64,000 nucleotides of DNA, taken from NCBI GenBank assembly GCA_000499405.2, contig HG738137.1, positions 23,544,546-23,608,545 of the forward strand. Direction: 5' to 3'. Shown piece by piece: positions 24,301 through 34,620 of this stretch. Both the position numbers and the translations under genes were made by a program. The first letter of the stretch is position 1. Every line of letters begins with the position of its first letter. The DNA comes from Onchocerca volvulus. Its lineage: Eukaryota; Nematoda; Chromadorea; Rhabditida; Onchocercidae. The notes beneath the pieces are model-generated. The model was not told where the DNA came from, ran no database searches, and was given only the letters and a program-made list of their open reading frames with translations.

Positions 24301-26800
24301 GATAGTTTAATCTTTTAAATGGTGAACAATTTTTGGAATAACACCGTTGCACAGTCGAAATTTTACATCACTACAAAATAAATTTTGATGCACAAATGAT
24401 TTTGTTCTGCATGTGGAACTTATTTTTAGCTGGATATACCGCTTAATCCAGTATTTTTCAAATGGCTTTGCGGCGAAGATAAGATGTTTAGCTTAAGTGA
24501 TATGGAAGTTTTCGATAAAAGTTTATACCAGTCATTACGCGCTCTGATTCTTACGGATCCAAATGAGTTCGATTCACTTGAGCAGGTAAAATTGTAAACG
24601 ATATGTCCTATCCTGCTTAGTAAGATATCATTGATAAAAATTATAGCTATTTTAGTTACTTAAATTTTTCCAGGTTTTTCTATTTTATGCTGATATCATT
24701 TATTTGATTTACTAATCAATTGAATATAGAAATAAAGATTTGCTAAATTGCGGCTAATGTTCCTTTTCATTAATTTACTCTGTATATTGTAATTTGGAAT
24801 GCTCAAATTGAAATTTAAGAAAGTGAAAATAATTAAATCTGAAGTCTTCATGTTTACATTTTATTTTGGTAATTTTGATATATTTGCTTGCAGTATTTCA
24901 CTCTACCGGGTGATGAAAATTTCGAGCTTATTAAAGGAGGAAAGAATCGCCTGGTAACTAGTTCAAATGTAGTTCAGTTTGTCAAGGTTCTTTTTTGTAA
25001 TTTCACTCCCATTTAAAATTTTCTTTACTTCGACAGATCTGTGAGAATGATAGCAAATCCTTTTCTTCTTTTTCCAAAATTTATCACACTTGTTGTTGAC
25101 AAAGCTGCTCCATTACGGCGAAGAATGTCTACTCCGTAGCTTATCCAAGAAAGTTAAGAGATTATGCGCCATTTAAAATTTTATACTGGAGAAACAAAAT
25201 GAGACAATTATTCATTTGTTTTTTAAATCAAAGCAAGCAATAGTGAAGTAATGTATTTTTGCAGTTTTATTTTTTGATATGTTAGTGTGATGGATCATTT
25301 TTATTATATTTATATTCACGTTTACTTTATGTCCATCAGAAAATGAAAAATATATATGGTTTTTAGCTGGTAGCTCATTGGTTGTTGGTCGAAGGCGTAC
25401 GGCGTGAAATGGAAGCTGTTCGTAGAGGCTTTGAAACAATCATCAAGATAGACGATTTAACATCTTTCACTCCAGACGAGGTTGTCTTACAATTTAATAC
25501 TGCGACTTCTTCCATTACTTTTATAACTCATTATGATATTTAATAATTACCCAACCTGATATTTGACAATTACTCAGTCTTGATATCATATTGAATAAAT
25601 GAGATTATTCGTTTTTGCTATCCAAATCTTGGTCATTAGAAAATCAAGTTTTTGAGAAAGCGATGCAGATTCGTTTAAAATAACAGGAAATTAAACAATA
25701 AACAACGAAGATTAATTGATAAAAAAGAAAGTTTTCGTAAGCATTATGAATGAATTAATCCATTTAATTTTTTTTTTTCATTTTTAATCATAAATACCAA
25801 TTTATTACAGATGGAAGAACTATTTTGTGGTTGTTCGGAAGAAACTTGGAAACGTACTTGGAATGAATCAACATTACAATCAGCTATAAAACCAGATCAT
25901 GGATATACACACGATAGCGACCAGATACGGTGGCTTATACAGATGCTTGCCTCTTATGATAATCAGCAGGTTTTGTTGCCTTGTTTCTAGCTAAAATATT
26001 ATCCTTATAAGTATTGAGTAGTATTTTTTTATGCAATGGATAACGAATCTATAGATAATCGTTTCCTAAAGAATAGCAAACTTAGAGTATTATTTGTCAC
26101 ATAGAATAAAACTTAAAATTGACATCCTGCGAAGCGTTAGTGCTACAATATAAAGTGTTTCGAAATATCAAACAGATTCAGTTTGTCTAATTTCCTTTTT
26201 TTTTTTGTTTTTTTTTCTTTTTTTTTTTTTTGTTTTTTGGGAAAAAAATTTATGCAAATCGATTAATTTCTGCAATACAATAATTTATATATATAATGCG
26301 AGACTTGCAGTATCGCAGTCATTCTCTTAATTCCCATTACCACTGTTGTTTAAGATTTTATGAAGAAAGAAAAATCTGGCTCATATTTAACCCAAATTGA
26401 AATAGCGATCATATAGACAATTTTGGCCATTCGGATTGATAAATTGTGTTATGGCAATTTTTAATAGTATATCCGAAAATAATCTCGAAGAATCGAATAG
26501 TATGATTTTCGGTTTTTTAAAATTTGTATTTATATTCATTCATTTATTATTTTGCAGCAAAGGAAATTTCTGCAGTTTGTAACGGGTTCACCAAAACTTC
26601 CAGTTGGCGGTTTTCGTTCATTGAATCCGCCATTAACAGTTGTGAGGAAATCGGGTTCATATGCGAATGGTGATGATGAACTTCCATCGGCGATGACCTG
26701 TTACAATTATTTAAAAATTCCCGCATACAGTAGTTATGAAGTATTCCAGAAACGATTTGATATAGCACTGCGTTTCATCTACAGTTTCCATCTGACATAG
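2872..26800 (+). CDS. TRIP12: TRIP12/Ufd4-type HECT E3 ubiquitin-protein ligase (47 exons)
   Basis: This encodes a HECT E3 ligase that takes ubiquitin from an E2 onto its own cysteine and passes it to substrates; the family acts mainly in the nucleus (ubiquitin-fusion degradation, chromatin and DNA-damage control). The spliced model is 6402 nt, about 2133 residues, against 1992 in human TRIP12. Order: basic, Ser/Thr-rich disordered N-terminus (about 1-500), armadillo-like repeats (about 500-790), WWE domain (about 820-890), Ser-rich linker (about 1000-1270), conserved middle region (about 1270-1700), and HECT domain (about 1775-2133) with catalytic Cys about residue 2101 in MTCYNYLK. Near-identical blocks to the human protein include [19 protein letters not shown] and the ending SFHL(S/T). 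The exon blocks are listed as separate entries. Intron phases agree throughout. The family is certain; individual splice sites are strong except those flagged (8873 and 17365). Confidence 0.95.
7183..8873 (+). other. TRIP12: TRIP12-like exons 9-15: seven phase-1 symmetric small exons
   Basis: Exons: 7183-7224 (42 nt), 7481-7546 (66), 7699-7815 (117), 8202-8267 (66), 8365-8433 (69), 8703-8774 (72), 8832-8873 (42). All seven are multiples of three and all flanking introns are phase 1, so any exon can be skipped without frameshift. The translated pieces are hydrophilic and not recognisable as a domain. The last donor is uncertain: GCTG|GTGGAT at 8873 keeps phase with the next exon, while AAT|GTCAGT at 8890 looks as good but gives phase 0 and would need another exon downstream. 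Confidence 0.7.
8874..12493 (+). other. Large intron 15 of the TRIP12-like gene
   Basis: At 3.6 kb this is much longer than most introns of the gene. It holds a T-run of about 29 bases near 10233-10265, an alternating purine/pyrimidine stretch at 10631-10680, a short ORF at 11261-11539 without recognisable homology, and a candidate alternative first exon at 12005-12030. Long introns of this kind in nematodes often house internal promoters. Confidence 0.6.
12005..12030 (+). other. TRIP12: Candidate alternative, trans-spliced first exon of a short TRIP12 isoform
   Basis: An acceptor (GACTTTCTAG, ending 12004) precedes TTGGTAA then ATG at 12012, six sense codons (M-Q-Y-M-F-A) and a perfect donor CAG|GTAAGT at 12030. 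The leftover base G joins exon 16 (AT GCA CGA...) to give Asp-Ala-Arg in the armadillo frame. As an internal cis-spliced exon it would shift the frame and stop after a few codons, so it only makes sense as a first exon. It would give a protein of about 1640 residues without the disordered N-terminus. Confidence 0.45.
12494..15195 (+). other. TRIP12: TRIP12-like exons 16-21: armadillo-like repeat region
   Basis: Exons: 12494-12678, 12936-13031, 13787-13879, 14234-14395, 14615-14855, 15081-15195. The product matches the TRIP12 armadillo region block by block: a helix pair ending GNEE.LPN.PIKDIV.ALI.LLQ, then [56 protein letters not shown], and [16 protein letters not shown]. In the family this solenoid helps recognise substrate degrons. 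Introns between these exons vary from about 200 to 750 bases; the longest contains the hairpin at 13375-13471. Confidence 0.9.
13375..13471 (+). ncRNA. Intronic inverted repeat, possible miRNA precursor
   Basis: Arms 13375-13402 and 13443-13471 are near-complementary over about 28 bp (TAAACTTATAGATATCTATC opposite GATAGGTATCTACAGGTTTA, extending to AGTAAGC/GCTTATT), with a loop of about 40 bases that can itself pair partly. It lies in sense orientation in intron 17 of the TRIP12-like gene (13032-13786). The large loop is less typical of a miRNA than the 28.6-kb hairpin, so it may be only a decayed palindromic repeat. Confidence 0.35.
15547..16199 (+). other. TRIP12: TRIP12-like exons 22-23: WWE domain
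   Basis: Exons: 15547-15709 and 16100-16199. They encode a WWE domain (about residues 820-890): [12 protein letters not shown] with the two tryptophans, then [10 protein letters not shown] and [21 protein letters not shown] domains commonly bind poly-ADP-ribose; the human TRIP12 WWE does so. The position directly after the armadillo repeats is as in human TRIP12. Confidence 0.9.
16613..19365 (+). other. TRIP12: TRIP12-like exons 24-29: helical segment and Ser-rich linker
   Basis: Exons: 16613-16734, 16852-17086, 17366-17548, 17864-18008, 18703-18947, 19144-19365. Exons 24-25 are helical and end [13 protein letters not shown], matching human YFRREG. Exons 26-29 are Ser/Thr-rich with basic spots ([22 protein letters not shown]) and a motif [16 protein letters not shown] that resembles the human SFLASLNP element. 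Exon 29 ends at [16 protein letters not shown]. The acceptor before exon 26 (ATTTGAAG|GT, 17365) lacks a pyrimidine tract but gives the conserved reading REGV.H. Confidence 0.85.
19673..23072 (+). other. TRIP12: TRIP12-like exons 30-39: conserved middle region
   Basis: Exons: 19673-19818, 19974-20129, 20564-20665, 20974-21072, 21192-21260, 21443-21565, 21640-21732, 21938-22163, 22547-22739, 22962-23072. The exon 29/30 join gives [15 protein letters not shown], the same length as human WIKEQAHKFVERYFS, which fixes both splice sites. Further matches: [59 protein letters not shown] followed by an acidic run, the IGEHLLPYNMTVYQAVRQF-like [15 protein letters not shown], and [10 protein letters not shown]. 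Confidence 0.9.
23437..26800 (+). other. TRIP12: TRIP12-like exons 40-47: HECT catalytic domain
   Basis: Exons: 23437-23658, 23738-23886, 24044-24192, 24430-24585, 24894-24986, 25367-25480, 25811-25969, 26558-26800. N-lobe signatures include [19 protein letters not shown] and [18 protein letters not shown]-lobe signatures include [16 protein letters not shown] [10 protein letters not shown] and [20 protein letters not shown]. The catalytic cysteine codon is 26699-26701. The tail reads [14 protein letters not shown], one residue shorter than in human, with TAG at 26798-26800. All catalytic elements are present, so the enzyme should be active. Confidence 0.95.
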
Positions 26801-28578
26801 TCAAAATTTTCTTATCAATTTTGGTCGTTACATTGCCATTATTTTTTCATGATATAATTCATCGTTCTTACCACCTTTTTAATCAGTGCTCTTGAATTAT
26901 TTTTTTAACTTTCTGAAATCGATAATGTCTTCTTTCAGTCCATTGTTCCTCTGGGATAACTGGTTATCATTATGTTGAGTTTTTTTCTTCCTGATTTTCC
27001 TCATTATCTGTATATTTCTGAAAATTTTAATGAGAGGAACTTCATTTCTTATATTTCGCGGTAGACTAATTCAACTCAACTTGAATAATAGTAGCAGTCT
27101 TTGTAACAGTAGCGTATAAAAATTATTTACAAATGGTGGTTCAAACAATCTTAATATTTTAGTATGTACTGTTGTATTATTTGCGTATTATCGTGTTCTG
27201 TTTATGTCATTTCAAAAATTTTACGTGTATTGTTCTTTTCTTCTTGCTATTGATGAATTTCTGAGCTTTCTATTAGTGGTGCTTCCAGCTGTGAATTTTG
27301 GTTGATTAATCAAACGATTTTAATAGAATAATTGGGCTAATCTCACTATCTTTCGTCATCATTTATTTTCATTCCTTATTTGTTTCCAAGATATTGAGAT
27401 TCTCTTAATATTTTAGGCGATTTTGAAATTTCGAAATTTGTAAAAGTAATACAACAGAGTTTGAATTGTTATCGAGTCTTTGCTGTTAAATCTAAGTTTT
27501 AATATGCCATCACATTACGGGTTAGTTTTTAGGTTGAGAGATTTTAGGGTTGTTTTTTCATTCCTAACATAGATAAGCATAGCATCTTACAAATGATAAG
27601 CGTCAGCTATAAATTTTAGGATTGAATACAGGATATTTTCTCTTGAGTATTTGCTGCAAGATCAAATTTGCGATTTTTTAGTTTTGAATTCCTCATAATA
27701 TTTTTTTAGCTTCAAATATTTTTGGAAAATTCTCTCTCCCGAGAAATGTAGTGACATTTTTAGATTGTTCAAAAATAGCGCGATAAGATTTAGATAGTTT
27801 TAATAATTTCAATAATAATACCTGAATTTGGTGATAAGAGTTATACGATATAAAAGAAGTGACCCTTCATTTCTTTATTTATGCATTTTTTTTTTTTTTT
27901 TTTTTTACGTCTTATTGCCAATTTTCTTTTTCTCAATGACATGAGTTGTATACGAATATGAGAGATGAATATGGAAAGTTATTGAGATTCATTTCTCTTT
28001 GAATACTATTGAAAATGAAAGAGTGATAACTTTTGATTTTAATCAATTATATGCAAAATTTGTATTGTATATCATTATTATTGTTATATGAACAATATCT
28101 GATAGCAGTAATCATTAATATACTGTTTTTATATGCCACATTTTTTTCTCAGCTTTTATTCCTTGAATTGATTTTTCCCAAGAAATATTTCTTTCATTGT
28201 GATTGTTTGCTGAATGGAATTAAACATTTTTTTTTTCTTTTCTTCTCGTATAATGCGTGTATATTACTGACATGAGTGACGTAAGTTGCGTAAGTTATAT
28301 TATTTCTTTCTTCTTTGGTATATTGTGTTTCTTGAGATATTTTAGCGGTATAGCGATTGCTATTATATTAACTGATAAATAATCTGATGAAGGTATTTAA
28401 AAAAAGTTAATTAAAAATTTGTTTGTTAGCATTAATTATAATAGTGATAGTCATTCGTTAAGTCAGTGATTGGAAGTTACAATGTATTTGGATGAAGCGT
28501 TGGTATGTTTTATGTGTTAATATGTGAGTCCGCAAAGTAAGCTATTTGATTATTGTTTCCTATACTTTTTTTTTGTTA

Positions 28579-28709
28579 CGAACATTTACATCTTTATTTA
28601 CATAGATTAGCCAGATCGGCTATGCGAAGTATTATGTTATTAGTAATACCACGCAAAGCCTGGCCGAGTCCAGCTAATCTATGTGAGTAAAAATGTAAAT
28701 GTTTGTTCG
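28579..28709 (+). ncRNA. Long hairpin, candidate microRNA precursor or palindromic element
   Basis: Two arms of about 55-60 bases pair around a nine-base loop (28635-28643). From the loop outward the pairs are GTATTA/TAATAC, GCG/CGC, an imperfect central block with AGCCAGATCGGCTATGCG opposite GCAAAGCCTGGCCGAGTCCA, the perfect 11-bp ACATAGATTAG/CTAATCTATGT, then ACATTTACAT/ATGTAAATGT and CGAAC/GTTCG. The inner half with bulges has the size and shape of a nematode pre-miRNA. The central part is much more GC-rich than the surrounding DNA. I do not recognise a known miRNA seed. Either strand could be transcribed. A foldback (MITE-like) element is the alternative, but no target duplication was seen. 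Confidence 0.45.
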
Positions 28710-31700
28710 AAATTTTAAATTTCCGGAAGTTCTTAAACATGCACCTTATCTATATAAAAGCACGCTCCTATTTGAACTCAATGTTCCAAAATTTCAAATC
28801 CGTGAAGAAATTAAAGCTTTGTATGGGAATTAACAAACAGAAATTTGCACTTTTATTTATGTGGATTTAAAATATGGTAATTCTATAGCAAGCATAAAAG
28901 GGGTTTACCTCATATATTTATTCCATTCGTTGAAGCAAGTTAGAAAGATGAATATAAATTGATAAAATCACAGTAGTTCAGGAAATCAAAAGTAATTGCC
29001 TGTTCAAAAAATCGAATTAATCCAAGTATCGAATTATGTAAAGGGAATGGATATTGGTTTAGAAACAAAAGCATATGGTGGAGACCTTGAAATATGGCTG
29101 TTAATAAGGAAAATTTAAAGCTCTTATCAAACTTCCGTCCAGTTTCTTATATAGGATTACAGGCTAGAAGCTAATAAGTGCTAAAAATTCTTATTATCAA
29201 AATAACAAAACAAAGTGATGTCATAAAGTGGATTATAGGAATTCTGATAATATATAGATAATTTAACATAGTATATAATTAGGTCTTAGAAGATTCTTTT
29301 TAACAATTCCAAAATTAGATGATAAATTTTGTTTTTATAGAAATATTAATAAGAAAATATGTTTGCTGAAAAATTAGTAAGCAATTTGTTTTATGTTATG
29401 GCATAACGACTAGTTATTAGTAAAATTTACGTCAATTTGATTCTTTGGGAGGAGCAGAATTTCCGAAGTCATTCAGTATTAAATTTGATGTGAAGATTTA
29501 AAGATAAATGAGTTAAGTGCTAAATATGTCGAAAGTTTAAAGACAAAAGGAAAAACCAGAGGAAGATAATATCTTTCATTTGAAGATCAGGAAATATAAT
29601 ATATAATTTCAATTTTGATTTTAACAAATAATGTTCCTATTGAACATTGTTATCATTGTCATCGTCGTTATCACTGCTATTATCACTATTATCGTCATCA
29701 TTAAATATCACCATTCATTGGCTCTTTTCAATTAGAAGTCTATATGTACGTATATTTACATACGTTTCCATTTTTTCTTGACTAATGAAATTATTGATTG
29801 TAGAGTAAAATTTTCACTCCAAATGCATTATTTATGGCTTGGACCTTTAACTGCCCATCCATTTTTTTTTCCATTAGTGGCCTAAAAAGCTTTACTTAAG
29901 TTTGGCTAATTATGCAAGATGACATATTCCGTTAGGAATCCGATAAATGAAAGGGTAGAGAAGAAAAAAAAGAAGAAAAACAGTATAAAAAGAAATCAAA
30001 GTCAAAACATTCAATATTAATTTCAATAAGATCGGAAAAAGATTTTACCGTAATTAATCTTACTGTAATTAAACAAAATACAGGAGGCAAAAAAGAAAAG
30101 AAGTTTGGAATGTAGGTGATGAGATGTTTACTATTTCTATCGATTGGTGGAAATTCGGTGACAGTTAAAGTTAGAAGGGGAAAATTAGCCTTGAAAAAAA
30201 AAAAGGATTTATCATACTGTTCATTTGTCAGATTTAACCATCTGTTAAGAGTTTTTCCCTTTTTTTTCCCTCTTTTTCTTCCTTTTTTGAGAAGAAATAT
30301 ATTTAACAAGTTTACTGTTTATTTAATTTAAGTTTTAGTTTAACAGTTTAAGAATGAAATAAGTTCTTGACCGAAAAATGACACAAAACAAAAAATTGAA
30401 AAAATTGTGATGAATTTTTTGTCTAAAAATGGGATAAATTTTTTTGATTGAAGAACAAAATGGAATAATGTTTGAGAAATTAATGATTAACTTATGGAAA
30501 ATGATGTAGGTATTATGATTATATTTAACCGTAATTCATTTTTCCCGATAACACCTGGATGATTAGCTAATCGATTTTAGATAAGTGCTGATAAGAGATT
30601 TTTTTTTCTTGAAGTAAAGGAAACAACTTTCTTCATTAACGAATATTTAATACTCTTTCGATTAAATTGAAATGGTAGCCTGTTTTTCAGGTACATTATT
30701 ATTGTATGAATTAAGTCAAATATATTTTAATATACGACAAATCGGACAATATCATTTATTATTACTATTCGAAAAATTTATCAATTATAACAAACTTGGA
30801 ATTTATTGAAAAATGCTGGAAAAGAATAGAGAATTCTCAGAAAAAGTTTTTGCAATAAATGCAAAAGTTCTTCAACATATGTTGAAGATGAATTTTTTTT
30901 TGAATTTTATTCATTCATCCATTTTTTCCTCTTTACATTTCGTGTTCAATCGAAATTGAAATTACTATAAATGAAAGAATTTTCGGAATAAATATCACTT
31001 CAAGTAATAAGTATCAATTGGATGTTTCTGAAATTTAGGTCATTGTTTGTTTTGTGCTTTGCTCCGAAAAAATTTTCTGTTTGTATGTACAATGTTTTAG
31101 AAATAAATTTTTTATGGTAGAATTAACCTTACCATCTCATATATCAAATGTTGAATTTACATTTTATTTAGAATTAATTAAGTAATTGTTGAGTGATTGC
31201 ATTTCAATTTATAAATTCATCGATCTTTAATTTTATTGTTTTTTGTTTTTACCTGTTTCGCCAAATTGTTTTTTTTTTTCCTTCTTCTTTTTTTTTTTTT
31301 TTTTTTTTTTCAAAAATAAAACTATTTTCGACGCAAGTACACGAAATAAAACAGATTCTTTTTAAATTATGAACGAAATAAAAGAAATTCTTTTTAAATT
31401 ATGGATTACAATTCATTTTCCAAAAAAATTCATTTCAAATTTCACTTGTTTTTGTGCATGTATCTATGATAAAATTTCCATCATCTCAATTTAGATGAAA
31501 ATATGCAATTTCCGAAAAAATATGTTTCATTCTCAAATATATTTCTTCATGAAAAATTTGATTTTTAATTCAATCATATTTTTAAATTCAATATTTTATA
31601 TTATGTGGAAAGTTTAATGTTTCATATGTACAAATTGAATTTAATTATAAAAAAAAAGTCAATTATCGAAGTAATTCGGAAGGAAATATTTATGTATTCT

Positions 31701-34194
31701 GTTCATCGATCATATATTCCTGTTTTTTTCCTCAATTTTTTTATTACTAACTTTTTTCTCAATAAAATTATTCCTTAAATGGCAATATTTGCACTGAACA
31801 AATAATTACACATTGCAAACTTTTCAAAGTAGTAGCTTTTCTATTACTTATCATTTTTCTGAATTGCTACTATTTTTACCATTACTGTGTACAGTTTTAC
31901 TGGAGAAAAAGTACCTTTACTGGAATCATCATCGGATGAATCACTACTTTCAAAAAAAAAAAAAAATTTCTCAACATTCTCCATAAAACTTTCTTATTTT
32001 TCAAGTTTGTCAGAAAGAAATTCAACTAGCAAAAAGATTTATTTTATTACTCTTTCACATATTTTATATTTTTCTATTTTTTTTATTTTTCTTCATATAT
32101 CATTAATTGTTGAGAAATTTTTCGCATTATAGGCATTAGAAGTGTTTAAGATAAGAAAAAATTTTTCGAAAAACTAAATTGAAATCAAGTCAATATTAAT
32201 AAAATATTTCGCAAAATAATTTTTATCAAAAATAATTTGTGCATGGAACAGGGTAAATTAGGTAGTTTATGTAATGATAATAATTAATTAAAAACAACTA
32301 AAGTAAACAGTAAACAAATATAATCATAAATTTTGAAGAATATCACCAAAATGTATGATCATATTAGTTTACAATTTGTCATTCATCAAATATTTTAACT
32401 GAAAAAAAATTTCGTGGTAATAATCGATGATTTTAATTTAATTTTCCACGAATGAAAAGATTACTCCATTTAATAAGTTTGAATTTTTTATTAAAAATAC
32501 AAGTATAAATTTGGTTATAATGATCAAAGATCGGGGAGAAAAGAGATGAAAGGAAGAAAATAATTTTTATGCATATGTAGATTTATATCTATACGTCATC
32601 TTGTATGGAAATTTAATTTAATTAGCAATAATCAAATTTTGAATTTTTATTTATTAAGCTAATTTTTATTCCTCATTTTTTTTCGATTCAATAAAATTCG
32701 ATAAAACTGTCAAAATTAGTGACTGATAATGATATGATTAAGTAAACTAATTATATTATCAGCAATAGACTATTTTTTGGGTAAATCGATACTTTTAAGT
32801 CATTTTTTATGTTATTGCTATTTAAATTAAGTTGTATAATTTTATTGCAAAGTTTAGAACTTTAATATGGCTAAAAATATTTGATTTTAATTTCATATAA
32901 AATTTATTTGCTAAACAAAATACACAATTCGCATATTATGTAGATTATAATATTACTGAAAATATATATAGCAATTTAATTCGTCATTAATCAATTAACA
33001 TTTTATAAGTAATTAGTGAAGGTGAATAACTTAATTTTAGATTATCATCATCCGCCATTTTCGGTAAAACATTAATCATAATATATTGCTTTTTGCAATT
33101 AACAGCAAATGCTTCATTAATTTTATTTAATGCATAAGAAGAAAAGCAAATTAATAATAGTAAAAATAAACTTAATGCATATTATTTGAAGCTTCTAAAT
33201 TAAAAAAATTTAATATCTATTACTCAAAGATTTAAAAAAAAAAAAAGAATGAAAAAAAAAAGCAAAGATTTTTTTTTTTTTGTTAATTTTCCTGTTTAAA
33301 AGTTTGCGTTCATCAAATTGTAGAGAGAATTCATTCAATTTTGTTCTTTTTTCCATAGTCTTTTAATTTAGAATTAATGCTTTTACAATTTTCCAACATT
33401 CATTTCCACTAATTTTTTCTTCATTTTTTTAATTGGGTATTTCACAATCAATCAATTCCATTTGTGATATGTTTTCCATTACATTTCTCGACTGCTATCC
33501 AGTCCATAGTTCGTAGCAATCAAAATATTTAATTTTCTATGAGTTTAGAAAATTTTCAACAATTAGCAGTGATTTCATACTGACCTAATGATGGTGATAT
33601 GCGGATGTTATATCTGTTTGAAATCTGTGATTAAATTTAGAAATTTATATCGACAAAAATCAATATTTCATGATGATTAATATTATTTATATTTATTTAA
33701 CCCTTGTTGTTGACATTTTCATAAAAAAAAAAAAATAATGAATGCAATTACAATTTTTATACTGATCATTGTGATTATTTAAATAAATTCAATTGTGCTA
33801 TCAATTAATTATAATAGAATTTGTCCATTTATATTTTCTGGTCAATCCGAAATCGAATTAATCCATTTTTTCTAAAGTATTTATGAATTCAAAATGTACA
33901 CAAATTATTAAATTAGTTATAATGTGATAAAAATTCCAATTGATATTTTTTACTTCGTTTTCTTTCATTTCAAGGTTAATTTTTTCCAACTTTGTTGCGG
34001 ATATTAATAAACAAATTACCTTGTTTACGACGAATTGTCGCAAATTTGATAGACACTAAATATGAAATCTATTTCTTCCAAAATGCGCATCATTTAACAC
34101 TACTTACTCATTGCCAACAACAAATATCAACTGAATCATCGAAAACTTCGCATTTCCTAACTTTTCCTTGTCATCCATAACTGATGACAAAATA

Positions 34195-34620
34195 TGTTTG
34201 CCTGTTTGTATATATATATATATATGTGTATGTTTGTTGTTTGTTTATTTGTTCATTTGTTTATTTATTTATTTGTTTATTTATTTATGTCTATGTATGT
34301 ATGAATATATATTCGCGTTTATTTGTTTATATATATATATATATATATGTTTGTTTATTTGTACATATGTCTGTATCCGTTTTTTTTTTTATTTGTATCT
34401 GTGTATGTATGTATGCATTTAACAAATAAACAAGCGAAAAACAAACATACAAATACATTTGTTTGTTTATTTCTTTTCGTCTATGTGTGTGTGTGTATGT
34501 GCATATTGATTTATTTGTTTGTTTATTTGTTTACATAAATGCACATTTGTTTATTTGGGCATATATGTGTGTGTCTGCAACAAAATATATGTGTGGATTT
34601 ATTGCACGTATTTGTTTATT
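34195..34620. repeat. Microsatellite cluster (TA, TG, TTTG/TTTA)
   Basis: Runs of (TA)n at about 34209-34225 and 34329-34347 alternate with long tracts of imperfect TTTG/TTTA tetranucleotides (34228-34290, 34455-34560) and TGTG/TATG stretches. All frames stay open by accident, giving apparent ORFs of Tyr/Ile/Cys/Leu/Phe repeats that are not genes. A short inverted part occurs at 34419-34450, where AAACAAATAC-type sequence (opposite strand pattern) interrupts the tract. Confidence 0.85.

Noticed and set aside
29932..30331. Overlapping + and - strand ORFs (71 and 125 codons)
   Set aside because: Low-complexity Phe/Ser/Lys sequence from poly-T/poly-A tracts; no splice context.
31887..32132. ORF reading SFTGEKVPLLESSSDESLLSKKKK after a TGTACAG acceptor
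   Set aside because: The exon-like part is short, runs into a 13-base A tract, has no convincing donor, and no matching exon was found around it.
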